From contig NZ_JACHNE010000001.1 in assembly GCF_014205255.1 (NCBI RefSeq), forward strand, positions 6,820,001 through 6,884,000: 64,000 nt of DNA, read 5' to 3'. This DNA is from Streptomyces caelestis (GTDB taxonomy: Bacteria > Actinomycetota > Actinomycetes > Streptomycetales > Streptomycetaceae). Positions 52,026 to 60,275 of this stretch are shown piece after piece. The position numbers and the translations under genes were made by a program. The notes beneath the pieces were generated by a model. The model saw only the letters and a list, made by a program, of their open reading frames with translations. It made no database searches and was not told the DNA's origin. The first letter of the stretch is position 1. Each line of letters starts with the position of its first letter.

Positions 52026-53720
52026 ATGCAGCTGCCTCCCGCCGACCGCACGACCTCCGCGTACACCGGCTACACCCGCGCCCACTGGGAGGCGGCGGCC
52101 GACGCGCTGCTCAGCGCCGTCGAGCCGTACGCGACCGAGGACCGCGCGCTGTACCACCTGCCCGGCGACCGGACCAGCTGGTCGGGTCACCTCTCCGACG
52201 GCCTGGAGGGCTACGCCCGCACGCTGCTGCTGGCCGCCTTCCGCCGCGACGAGAAGGCCCTGGAGCGCTACGCCGACGGGCTGGCCGCCGGAGTCTCGGG
52301 CGTCTGGCCCCGCATCGAGGACCGCAGCCAGCCCCTGGTGGAGGCGGCGTCGATCGCACTCGCCCTGCGGCTGACGCGGGAGCAGCTGTGGGACCGGCTG
52401 GACGACGGCGTACGGCAGCGGGCGGCGGCCTGGCTCGGCGACGCGCTCACGGCCGAACCCTGGCCCTGCAACTGGGAGCTGTTCCCGGTCACGGTGGGCG
52501 GCTTCCTCGCCGAGATCGGCCACGAGCCGGACGCGTCCCGCGCGGCGATCGACCGCGGCCTGGAGCGCATCGAGCAGTGGTACCTGGGCGACGGCTGGTA
52601 CACCGACGGCGACGGCCGCAAGTTCGACTACTACAACGGCTGGGCCATGCACCTCTACCCGGTGCTGCACGCCTGGCTTGAGCGGGACGAGCGCCTGCTG
52701 GACCTGTACGGGGCGCGTCTCGAACGCCATCTCTCCGACTACGCCCGCCTGTTCGGCGGCGACGGCGCGCCCATGCACCAGGGCCGCTCCCTCACCTACC
52801 GCTTCGCGACGACGGCACCGCTGTGGCTGGGCGCCCTGACCGGCCGCACGCCGCTCTCCCCGGGCGAGACCCGGCGCCTGGCCTCCGGTGCCCTGCGCTA
52901 CTTCCTCGACCGGGGGGCGGTCGACGACCGGGGCTTGCTGTCCCTGGGCTGGCACGGCCCCGACGCGTCCGTCCTCCAGGGCTACTCGGGCCCGGCCTCC
53001 CCGTACTGGGCGAGCAAGGGCTTCCTCGGCCTGCTCCTGCCGCCCGGCCACGCGGTGTGGACGGCGTCGGAGGAACCCGCCCCGGCCGAGCGCGCGGACG
53101 CCGTCACCCCCGCCGGCCCTCCCAACTGGCTGCTGCAGTCCACCCGTTCCGACGGCGTGGTCCGGCTCCACAACCACGGCAGCGAGGACGTCCGCTACGA
53201 CCCGTACTACACGCGCCTGGCCTACTCGACCGTGACGGCACCGTCCCCCTCGTACGACAACAGCGTGCTCGTCGGCGACGACCCGAGCCGCACCGGCATC
53301 GAACCGCTGGGCGTCGGCGAGGGCTGGGCGGCCTCGCGGCACACGGCGGGCGGGGGAGCCAGGGTGACGAGCGTGGTGCTGGCGCACGGGGCCGCGGAGG
53401 TACGGGCGCATCTGGTGTCCGGGGCGGAACCGGGAACGCCCGTGCGGGTGACCGGCTGGCCGCAGGAGGAGGGCCTGCGGGCCGAACTCCTGCCCGCGAC
53501 GGGTCTCGACGACGCCCTCACCGGCGTCACCGGCGAGGGCGCCACGCTCTTCGTCGCCCTGGCCCGGCTGACGGGGGAGCCGGGCCCCGTCCCGCTGGCG
53601 GATCTGGTCTCCGTGCGGACGGACGGCGACGGGGTGATCGAGGTCCACTGGAGCGACGGGGACGCGGTGCGGGTCCGGCTGGACGATTCGGGAGTGGACG
53701 TAGCGCCTCTCGCGGTCTGA
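52026..53720 (+). CDS. DUF2264-domain protein, probable pectin-side-chain enzyme
   Basis: 564 aa, no signal peptide, so cytoplasmic. Residues of about 15-350 form an alpha/alpha toroid of the DUF2264 family (SWSGHLSDGLEGYARTLLLA, NWELFPVTVGGFL, GWYTDGDGRKFDYYNGWAMH). The remainder is a beta-sandwich domain. DUF2264 relatives include enzymes acting on uronic-acid-containing pectin fragments, and the toroid with paired Asp/Glu loops suits a glycosidase or unsaturated-uronyl hydrolase. It follows the CE12-like gene by 102 nt on the same strand. Function is inferred from context. Confidence 0.82.
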   Translation: MQLPPADRTTSAYTGYTRAHWEAAADALLSAVEPYATEDRALYHLPGDRTSWSGHLSDGLEGYARTLLLAAFRRDEKALERYADGLAAGVSGVWPRIEDRSQPLVEAASIALALRLTREQLWDRLDDGVRQRAAAWLGDALTAEPWPCNWELFPVTVGGFLAEIGHEPDASRAAIDRGLERIEQWYLGDGWYTDGDGRKFDYYNGWAMHLYPVLHAWLERDERLLDLYGARLERHLSDYARLFGGDGAPMHQGRSLTYRFATTAPLWLGALTGRTPLSPGETRRLASGALRYFLDRGAVDDRGLLSLGWHGPDASVLQGYSGPASPYWASKGFLGLLLPPGHAVWTASEEPAPAERADAVTPAGPPNWLLQSTRSDGVVRLHNHGSEDVRYDPYYTRLAYSTVTAPSPSYDNSVLVGDDPSRTGIEPLGVGEGWAASRHTAGGGARVTSVVLAHGAAEVRAHLVSGAEPGTPVRVTGWPQEEGLRAELLPATGLDDALTGVTGEGATLFVALARLTGEPGPVPLADLVSVRTDGDGVIEVHWSDGDAVRVRLDDSGVDVAPLAV

Positions 53721-53766
53721 CGAGACTTCGGTCCGCGCCGAAGCGACCCGCGCCTAGCGTGGGCCC

Positions 53767-54567
53767 ATGACCGCACACCCGAAGCAGCCACCATCCGCCG
53801 GGGCCCTGTCCGCCTTCGCCGGGCTCCACCACGCCGAGGAGCCCCTCCTGCTGCCCAACGCCTGGGACTGCGCGTCCGCGCGGGCCCTCGCCGGGCAGGG
53901 GTTCCGGGCCGTCGCGACGACGAGCCTGGGCGTCGCCGCGGCCGCGGGACTGCCCGACGCCGAGGCGGCGACCCGGGAGGAGACGCTCCGGCTGGCCTTC
54001 ACCCTCGGCTCGGAGCCGTTCCTGTTGTCCGTCGACGCGGAGGGCGGCTTCAGCGAGGACCCGGACGAGGTGGCCGAGTTCGCGCGCGAGCTGTACGCCG
54101 TCGGAGTCGTCGGCATCAACCTGGAGGACGGACTCGGTCCCGCCGACCGGCACGCGGCGAAGATCGCCGCGGTCAAGGAGGCTGTCCCCGGCCTCTTCGT
54201 CAACGCCCGCACCGACACCCACTGGCTCGGCGACGGCGACGGCGACGCCACGGACACGCTCGCCCGGCTCGACGCCTACCAACAGGCGGGCGCGGACGCC
54301 GTGTTCGTCCCCGGCCTCACCGACCTGCGGCAGATCACCACCCTGGTGCGCCACGCCCAGGTCCCCCTCAACGTCCTCTACGCGCCGGGTGGCCCCTCCG
54401 TCCCCGACCTCGCGGACGTCGGCGTACGCCGGATCAGCCTCGGCTCGCTGCTGTACCGGCGGGCGCTGGGCGCGGCCCTGGAGGCGGTGGCGGAGATCCG
54501 GGCCGGCCGGACGCCGGTGGGACCGACACCGTCGTACAGGGAAGTGGCCCGCCAGGTCGCTCCGTAG
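53767..54567 (+). CDS. Isocitrate lyase / PEP mutase superfamily enzyme
   Basis: 266 aa. The TIM-barrel pattern is clear: LLLPNAWDCASARALAGQGF, VATTSLGVAAAAGLPDAEA, PFLLSVDAEGGFSEDPDEVA (with the metal Asp of VDAEGG), GVVGINLEDGLGPADRHA and VNARTDTHWLG. These match the PEP-mutase-like group often annotated as oxaloacetate decarboxylase or 2-methylisocitrate-lyase-like. The Lys-Lys-Cys-Gly loop of true isocitrate lyases is absent, so a C-C bond reaction on a small oxoacid is possible but the substrate is unknown. Confidence 0.9.
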   Translation: MTAHPKQPPSAGALSAFAGLHHAEEPLLLPNAWDCASARALAGQGFRAVATTSLGVAAAAGLPDAEAATREETLRLAFTLGSEPFLLSVDAEGGFSEDPDEVAEFARELYAVGVVGINLEDGLGPADRHAAKIAAVKEAVPGLFVNARTDTHWLGDGDGDATDTLARLDAYQQAGADAVFVPGLTDLRQITTLVRHAQVPLNVLYAPGGPSVPDLADVGVRRISLGSLLYRRALGAALEAVAEIRAGRTPVGPTPSYREVARQVAP

Positions 54568-54611
54568 GTCGTTCGCCAGGTCTTTCCCAGGTCGCTCCGC
54601 AGGCCGTTCCG

Positions 54612-55581
54612 TCAGATGTCGAGCGCGGCGACCAGCAGCGACACGGCAGCGAGGTCCGGCAGGGCGCGCAGGCAGGTGACGACCTGGCCGCCCGCGAACG
54701 CGCGCTGCGGCGGTCACGGCGGGATCGACGGACGTCTGCGCCTGCACATGGATGTAGTTCAGGTCCGTGGCGAAGAGCATCGAGAACGACTCCGGGCCCG
54801 TGACCACGGCCCGGCCCCCGGCATCCCGGTAGGCCCGGGCCAGGTGCCGGGCGGATGCGATGTCCACCTCGTTGCGGCCCGACCACACGTGGACGGCCCG
54901 CGCGAACTCCCGTTCCGCCGGGATCGGCCCGGCGTTGTCCCAGTCGAGGAGGACCGGCCCGTCCGGGCCGACCAGGACGTTCTGGGGCTGGAGGTCGAGG
55001 TGCGAGGTCACCAGGCCGCCGGGGGCCGACGGTGTCACCCAGTACGCCAGCCGGGGCGCGGACGTGGTGACGAACCGGCCCAGCTCGTCCGCCCAGGGCA
55101 GGCCGGCGTCCCGCACCTTCTTGAGGACGTCCTCCCAGTCGGCGTCGTCAGGACACCGCTCGTACCAGTCGCCCGGCGTCTCGACGGCTCCCTCACCGGC
55201 CTGGTGCAGCAGCGCCATGGTCCGGCCGAACCAGTCCAGGACGTCCGGGGCGGACGCGTCCGCCCGGGTGCCGTCGACCCAGTCGTACAGCTTCACGTAC
55301 GACCCTCCCGGGGAATCGAGACGGGAGACGTGCGCGCCCTCGCGGTTGGGGTGGAGACGGGGCGAGGCGATGCCCAGGTCCGCCGCGGAGTCCCGGAGCG
55401 CGGCCTCGCGGCGGACCTGTGCCTCGTCGCAGCCGAAGAGGAGCTCCTTCACGGCCCACGAGGACCCGTTTCCGGTGAGTCTCCAGATCTGGCCCAGTGC
55501 GCCCCGGGTGACCGGTGTCATGGTCCAGGGCCCGGCGCCGAGTGCGTAGGTCCGCGCTATGGAGTCGGCTGTGTCACGCAT
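54612..55581 (-). pseudogene. Kinase-fold (APH family) gene with a C-terminal frameshift
   Basis: The frame from ATG 55581 encodes a phosphotransferase: SSWAVKELLFG (N-lobe Lys), SRLDSPGGSYVKLYDWVDG, the catalytic loop TSHLDLQPQNVLVG and VLLDWDNAGPIP. After VDPAVTAA, at about 54698-54707, the natural continuation RAFAGGQVVTCLRALPDLAA, ending LLVAALDI and a stop at 54612, lies in another frame. Two bases appear to be missing from GCCGCAGCGCGCG. Left uncorrected, the frame runs on antisense through the neighbouring gene to 53527. Catalytic parts are intact, so the product may still work if the tail is dispensable. A sequencing error is possible. It overlaps the TetR stop by 8 nt. Confidence 0.75.
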
Positions 55582-56164
55582 CGGTCGTCCTCTGCTCGCG
55601 GGGCCAGTTCTGCAGCAGTACGTGCAGGGCGTCGATCGCCCTGTCCCAGGACGCCTGTACGTCACGGGGCGCGCCGAAGGCGCCGGTGGACTCCAGGGCG
55701 CAGTAGCCGTGGAAGGTGCTGCGCAGCAGGCGTACGGCGTCGGTGAGGTGGGGTTCCTCCAGGCCGTAGGCGCGGAGCATGCCGTAGGTGACGTCGGCCG
55801 TGCGGCGCATCGCGGGGGAGTCCGTGACGAGGTCCTGGTCGACCGGGAGCTGTGTGGCCGCGTACCGGCCGGGGTGTTCCAGGGCGTAGGCCCGGTAGGC
55901 GCCGGCGAAGGCACCGAGCGTGTCCCGGCCGGCCTCCCGCCCCTCGACCGCCGCCGCGATCCGGTCGATCATCTCGCCGCCCGCGAGGAGGGCCATCCGG
56001 GTGCGCAGGTCCTTCAGGTTCCGGACGTGGGTGTACAGGCTCGCGTCCTTCACCCCGAAGCGGCGGGCCAGGGCGGAGAGGGTGACGTGCTCCAGACCGG
56101 CCTCGTCGGCGAGATCGGCCGCGGCGGCGACGAGGCGGTCTGGGGTGAGGCCGGCTCTGGGCAT
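55574..56164 (-). CDS. TetR-family regulator
   Basis: 196 aa from ATG 56164. The helix-turn-helix is LSALARRFGVKDASLYTHVR preceded by RLVAAAADLADEAGLEHVTL. The C-terminal domain (TLGAFAGAYRAYALEHPGRY, LLRSTFHGYCALESTGAFG) is the WHG/TetR_C-type found in regulators of small-molecule enzymes. It overlaps the kinase-fold gene downstream by 8 nt and so is probably co-transcribed with it. The upstream WD40 gene ends 13 nt before its start, so read-through from that operon is possible. Confidence 0.93.
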   Translation of the reverse strand: MPRAGLTPDRLVAAAADLADEAGLEHVTLSALARRFGVKDASLYTHVRNLKDLRTRMALLAGGEMIDRIAAAVEGREAGRDTLGAFAGAYRAYALEHPGRYAATQLPVDQDLVTDSPAMRRTADVTYGMLRAYGLEEPHLTDAVRLLRSTFHGYCALESTGAFGAPRDVQASWDRAIDALHVLLQNWPREQRTTDA

Positions 56165-56177
56165 GAGATGTCGGGGC

Positions 56178-59100
56178 TTACCTCTCGAACAGGGCCATGT
56201 CATTGGCGAAACACAGGATGAGCTGGTCGTCGACGGCTGTGACTGCGGTGGCGACCAAGGGGAGGGCGATGGTCTGGGTGCATTCTCCTGTGCGGAGGTT
56301 CCAGAGGCGGGCGGTGTGGTCGTCGGCGGCGGTGAGGGCGTGGGGTTGGTTGTCGAGATCAACGGCGCGGACCACCTTCACGGAGCCGGTGTGCCCGGCG
56401 AGGTTGAGGACACACTCGCCGGTGTCGAGATCCCATAGGCGCACGGTGCGGTCGTGGCCTCCGGTCACCGCGTGAGGGCGGCCGTTGATGACGGTGCAGA
56501 ACCCCGCCTCTACGGCTCCGGAGTGTCCACGCATGACGCGGGTGCATTGTCCGGTCTGGAAGTCCCACAGGGATACGTAGCCGTCGTAACGGGCGGTGAG
56601 GACATGGAGGCGATCGTCGATGACGATGCCGGCGACCATGTCGGTGGCCGCGCTTTGGGCGAGGGACTGGACGCATTCTCCACTGCCGAGGTCCCACAGG
56701 CGAATTGTTCCGCCGTAGGTTGAGATCACTGCGTGAGGCCGGCCTTCGAAGGTGACAGGCCACACAGCACGTGGGAAACCGTCGTGGTCCTGCAGAGAGC
56801 GGACGGCTTCGCCCGTGCTGAGGTCCCTGAGCTGCAGGGCGTGGTCTTTGCGTTGTGCGAGGACATAAGGGCGGCCATCGATGATGGTGCCGTAAACCGC
56901 TCGTCCGCGCTCCCGCGCTGTCAAGGCGTCGACGCATTCCCCGGTGCTGAGGTCCCACAGTCGAGCGGACCCGTCATAGCTACCCGTGAGCACATGACGA
57001 TGATCGTTCACGATGACATCAGTGATGTTGACGATCCAATCGCTGTGCCAACCGCAGGAAGTCGTGGTGTGAGTGCTGGTCAGGTCCCACACCCGTAGCG
57101 TCTCGTCATGGCCGCCGGAGACGGCATGGGGACGGTTGTCCAGGACTGTCCCGCAGACCGCCTCCAAGGCGTTTGTGTGTCCGATGAGGATCAGGGTGCA
57201 TTCTCCGGTACGGAGGTCCCACAGCCGCACGGTCTCGTCCTCGCCGCAGGTCAGCGCGTGAGGTCGGTCGTCGACGGTGATACCGCACACTGCGTGCACA
57301 TCGCGGCTGTGTCCGGTGAGGGAGCGCACGCGCCTCCCGGTGACGAGGTCCCAAAGATGTACGGACGCGTCGCTGACGGTCAGGGCATGGGGTCGGTCAT
57401 CGATGGTGGTGACGCAGAGGGTGTCCACGGAGCTGCGCTCATCGAGGGTGAGGGTGCACTTCCTGGCGTAGAGGTCCCAGACCCGTACGGTTCCGTCATA
57501 GCCTCGGACGAGGGCGTGGGCCCGGTCGTCGATGATGATGCCGCAGACTGCCGTGGCACTATCCGGCACGTGGAGGACGACGACGGATTTCCCGGCGTGT
57601 AGGTCCCAGAGGCGTACGGTGCCGCCGCCATCGCACGTCAGGGCGTGGGGCCGGTTATTGATCGCAAGACTGCTGACTGCCGTGACGGGCGCAGTATGTC
57701 CCGTCAGGGCCCGGAGGCGTTCTCCGGTGTGCAGGTCCCAGATGTGCACGGTTCCGTCCTCGCCGCCGGCGAGGGCGTAGGGCTTGTTGTCGATGGCAGT
57801 GGCGCAGAGCACGTCAGAGGAGATGGACTCGTCGAGGGTGAGGGTGCGCTCCCCGGTATGGAGATCCCAAAGCGCCACTGTGTCATCGTCGCCAACCGCG
57901 AGAAGATGCGGCCGGTTGTTGATGCTGATGGCACCCAGCCAAGACACGGTGGTGCCCGTTGTCAGCGTCCTACGATGCGCCGGATGCACCAACCCGCCTG
58001 TAGCCCACCTGACCCGCCACGGCCGCCCCTGGGCCAACCGGCGCGACAACTCGGACCACCCATAGCGAGCCGCGTCAACGGAGAGCACGTCCCGCCGGTT
58101 GTCGATGCTCAAGCGAGGCAACAGATGCGCCGACGTGCGATACACCGACGCGACCCTCCGCCCCTGCTCACTGGTCGCGGAGTCCAGCGCGCGCAGCAGG
58201 GACGCCGGCTGCGCGTGCACCAGGAATTCCGCGTCGGTGAGCAACCGGTCCATGACGCCCCCTGCGGCCGCGTGGCTCGCCAGGTGCGTCAGGATGTACG
58301 GGTGCGCCGTCGCCCAGTCCCGCTCCCCGCTGAGGGGATCCGCCGGCACCAGCGACGCAAGCCCACTCGCCACGGCCCGATGATGCTCCGCCGCCCGGCT
58401 CGGTACGCGCAGGTACTCCGCCATCGTCTCGTGGTAGAGCCGGTACACCGACCCCGTGCCGTTGTCGGACTCCGTGATGTACGACCCGGCGTTCTCGAAC
58501 AACCAGTCCAGGTCGTCATTGGTGCACGGCGTCCCCGACAGTGCCTCGGCCAGGGGTGCCCAGACCGTCGACCAGGGCAGGCCCTCGCCCTGGGCGTACG
58601 CCAGCGGACGCAACAGCCGTACGACCCGCTGCCGCTCTGCCCCGAAACGGTCGAGGTACGCCGCGAAGGCCTCCCTGGCATCGCCCGGCAGGGACCGCTC
58701 CCAGCCCTCGACACGCGTGTCGACGACCTCCTGCCGGTGCACCAGCGCCCGCGCGTTCATCCGGGCCACGAGGAAAGACCGGTCGGCCTGGGCCGCGATG
58801 CCGGCGGCCACCGTGCGGGCCAGCTCCGGATCACCCCTGTACGGGGAGAGGCTGTCGGGGTCGTGGGCGTCCAGCAGCACCGCACGGGCGTACTCCGTCA
58901 CCGCCTCGCGCGCGTGCTCGTCGGTGTCCAGGTCGACGACCTCGATCGCGTGGCCGAGGGCGGGGATCAGGTCCCGCCGGGTGCCGATGATCAGCCGTAC
59001 TGACGGCATGGCCGAGAGTGGTTGGAGCACATCCCGGGCGATTCTGCGGCCCTCCGACTGGTCGCCCGCCGTGCCCGCCTCGTCGAGCGAGTCGATCACG

Positions 59101-60275
59101 ATGGTGACAGGGTCGGTGCGTTCCCCCAGTGCCTTGAGCAGCTCGTCCCGTTCGGCGTCGGGCAACGAGATGGCCGCCGACAGGTCGCGCACCAGGTCAG
59201 CGCCGGTGACCCGGCGCGCCCAGAGGCGGATGACGTTCATGCCCAGCGGGGGCAGCCAACCGGCGTCCGGGGCCGTGGTCCGGGCCGCGTGTTCTGGATC
59301 GGTCAGCTCCAGGAAGCGGCCCAGCAACGCCGACTTGCCGGACCCGGGATCCCCCGTGATCACCCGGGCCTTGCGGTCGTGCGGGCCCTTGAGCCAGTCC
59401 GCCAGTGACGACAGCGCCGGAACACGGCCGGTGAAGTAGCTGCCGCGCTCCCCGGCGTGTTCCAGGCCCCTCCCGCGCGGCCCGTAATGACCTTCGTGGC
59501 GCTTGTGCAACTGCGCCAGAACGGCCAGGTCCAGCCCGTCCCGATCGGCTGCCGGTACGTACAGCCGGTTGTCGAAGAACGGATCCTGGCCCGCACTGTC
59601 GATGACGGAGTGACTCGCGTGCTGGCTCGGGGAGTCGAGGAGTTCGTTGATCCGTGCGGTCACCTCACGCACACTCAGATACCGCTGCGAGGGCCCTGCC
59701 TGTGGCTTCGCAAGCACCCGCGCCAGCGCGTCGACGAACCTGTTCTCCTTCGCCAGTTCCTTGCCCCGGGCCGCCGCGAGCACCGCGCGCTGGGCGCTGC
59801 CGCGCCGCCGGTCCGTGAGCTGGGCCGCGAGCGTGGCGACGCTCTCGGTGCCGGCGCTCGCGAAGCAGGTGTCCAGGATCACCAGGAGGTGGCCCACATC
59901 GCTCTGCACCAAGGGCTCCGCGAAGTCGTCGCTCTTGACCGCGGTCGACGACCACAGGCCGGGCCGGTGGTTGGCGCAGAGCAGGTAGTGCTTCGGGCCG
60001 TTCTTCTGGCCGTGGCCCGCGAAGTAGACCACGACCACGTCCCGAGGGCCCAGTTCCGTCTCGAAGGCCCACTCGTCCAGGCCCTCGACCAGCGCGTTGC
60101 GGGACGGATTGCAGGAGAGGTCCTCCAGTACGCGGGTGTAGCCCATGGGGGCGAGCAGCTCCGCCACACGGTCCGCGTCCGGCACGGCACCCGGGAGGCC
60201 CGGGATACCGGAGTCCTTGTATGCGCCCACACCGACGGAGATCAGGAACCGCCTCCCGGCGCCGGAGTCGGTCAC
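56178..60275 (-). CDS. Caspase-like peptidase / STAND-type NTPase / 14-blade WD40 protein
   Basis: 1,365 aa from GTG 60275, coupled by GTGA to the upstream hydrolase gene. Residues 8-240 are a caspase (peptidase C14) domain: VVVYFAGHGQ with catalytic H88 and LVILDTCFAS with C137. Residues of about 275-640 are a P-loop NTPase: Walker A GDPGSGKS (308-315), Walker B TIVIDSLDEA (391-400), sensor GTRRDL, then a helical region. From about 770 there are 13 full WD40 repeats plus a short last one, 14 in all, enough for two seven-bladed propellers. Each carries a recurring IDDRPHALT-like strand. This is the layout of STAND conflict proteins: sensor propellers, switch and protease effector. Substrate and trigger are unknown. 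Confidence 0.93.
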   Translation of the reverse strand: MTDSGAGRRFLISVGVGAYKDSGIPGLPGAVPDADRVAELLAPMGYTRVLEDLSCNPSRNALVEGLDEWAFETELGPRDVVVVYFAGHGQKNGPKHYLLCANHRPGLWSSTAVKSDDFAEPLVQSDVGHLLVILDTCFASAGTESVATLAAQLTDRRRGSAQRAVLAAARGKELAKENRFVDALARVLAKPQAGPSQRYLSVREVTARINELLDSPSQHASHSVIDSAGQDPFFDNRLYVPAADRDGLDLAVLAQLHKRHEGHYGPRGRGLEHAGERGSYFTGRVPALSSLADWLKGPHDRKARVITGDPGSGKSALLGRFLELTDPEHAARTTAPDAGWLPPLGMNVIRLWARRVTGADLVRDLSAAISLPDAERDELLKALGERTDPVTIVIDSLDEAGTAGDQSEGRRIARDVLQPLSAMPSVRLIIGTRRDLIPALGHAIEVVDLDTDEHAREAVTEYARAVLLDAHDPDSLSPYRGDPELARTVAAGIAAQADRSFLVARMNARALVHRQEVVDTRVEGWERSLPGDAREAFAAYLDRFGAERQRVVRLLRPLAYAQGEGLPWSTVWAPLAEALSGTPCTNDDLDWLFENAGSYITESDNGTGSVYRLYHETMAEYLRVPSRAAEHHRAVASGLASLVPADPLSGERDWATAHPYILTHLASHAAAGGVMDRLLTDAEFLVHAQPASLLRALDSATSEQGRRVASVYRTSAHLLPRLSIDNRRDVLSVDAARYGWSELSRRLAQGRPWRVRWATGGLVHPAHRRTLTTGTTVSWLGAISINNRPHLLAVGDDDTVALWDLHTGERTLTLDESISSDVLCATAIDNKPYALAGGEDGTVHIWDLHTGERLRALTGHTAPVTAVSSLAINNRPHALTCDGGGTVRLWDLHAGKSVVVLHVPDSATAVCGIIIDDRAHALVRGYDGTVRVWDLYARKCTLTLDERSSVDTLCVTTIDDRPHALTVSDASVHLWDLVTGRRVRSLTGHSRDVHAVCGITVDDRPHALTCGEDETVRLWDLRTGECTLILIGHTNALEAVCGTVLDNRPHAVSGGHDETLRVWDLTSTHTTTSCGWHSDWIVNITDVIVNDHRHVLTGSYDGSARLWDLSTGECVDALTARERGRAVYGTIIDGRPYVLAQRKDHALQLRDLSTGEAVRSLQDHDGFPRAVWPVTFEGRPHAVISTYGGTIRLWDLGSGECVQSLAQSAATDMVAGIVIDDRLHVLTARYDGYVSLWDFQTGQCTRVMRGHSGAVEAGFCTVINGRPHAVTGGHDRTVRLWDLDTGECVLNLAGHTGSVKVVRAVDLDNQPHALTAADDHTARLWNLRTGECTQTIALPLVATAVTAVDDQLILCFANDMALFER

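Noticed and set aside
50811..53648. A 945-codon minus-strand open frame
   Set aside because: It is antisense to the esterase and DUF2264 genes, is Arg/Gly/Ala-rich and matches no family; long antisense frames are normal at this GC content.
53527..55914. A single 795-codon minus-strand frame covering the kinase-fold gene and beyond
   Set aside because: Its middle is the kinase gene, but after about 54700 it is antisense to the ICL/PEP-mutase gene and its first part is antisense or out of frame relative to the TetR gene. The extra length comes from a frameshift and GC-rich open frames.
56200..58000. Regularly spaced repeats that could suggest a CRISPR array or other DNA repeat
   Set aside because: The periodicity of about 130 bp is that of WD40 codons in one long gene; there are no short identical repeats with unique spacers.
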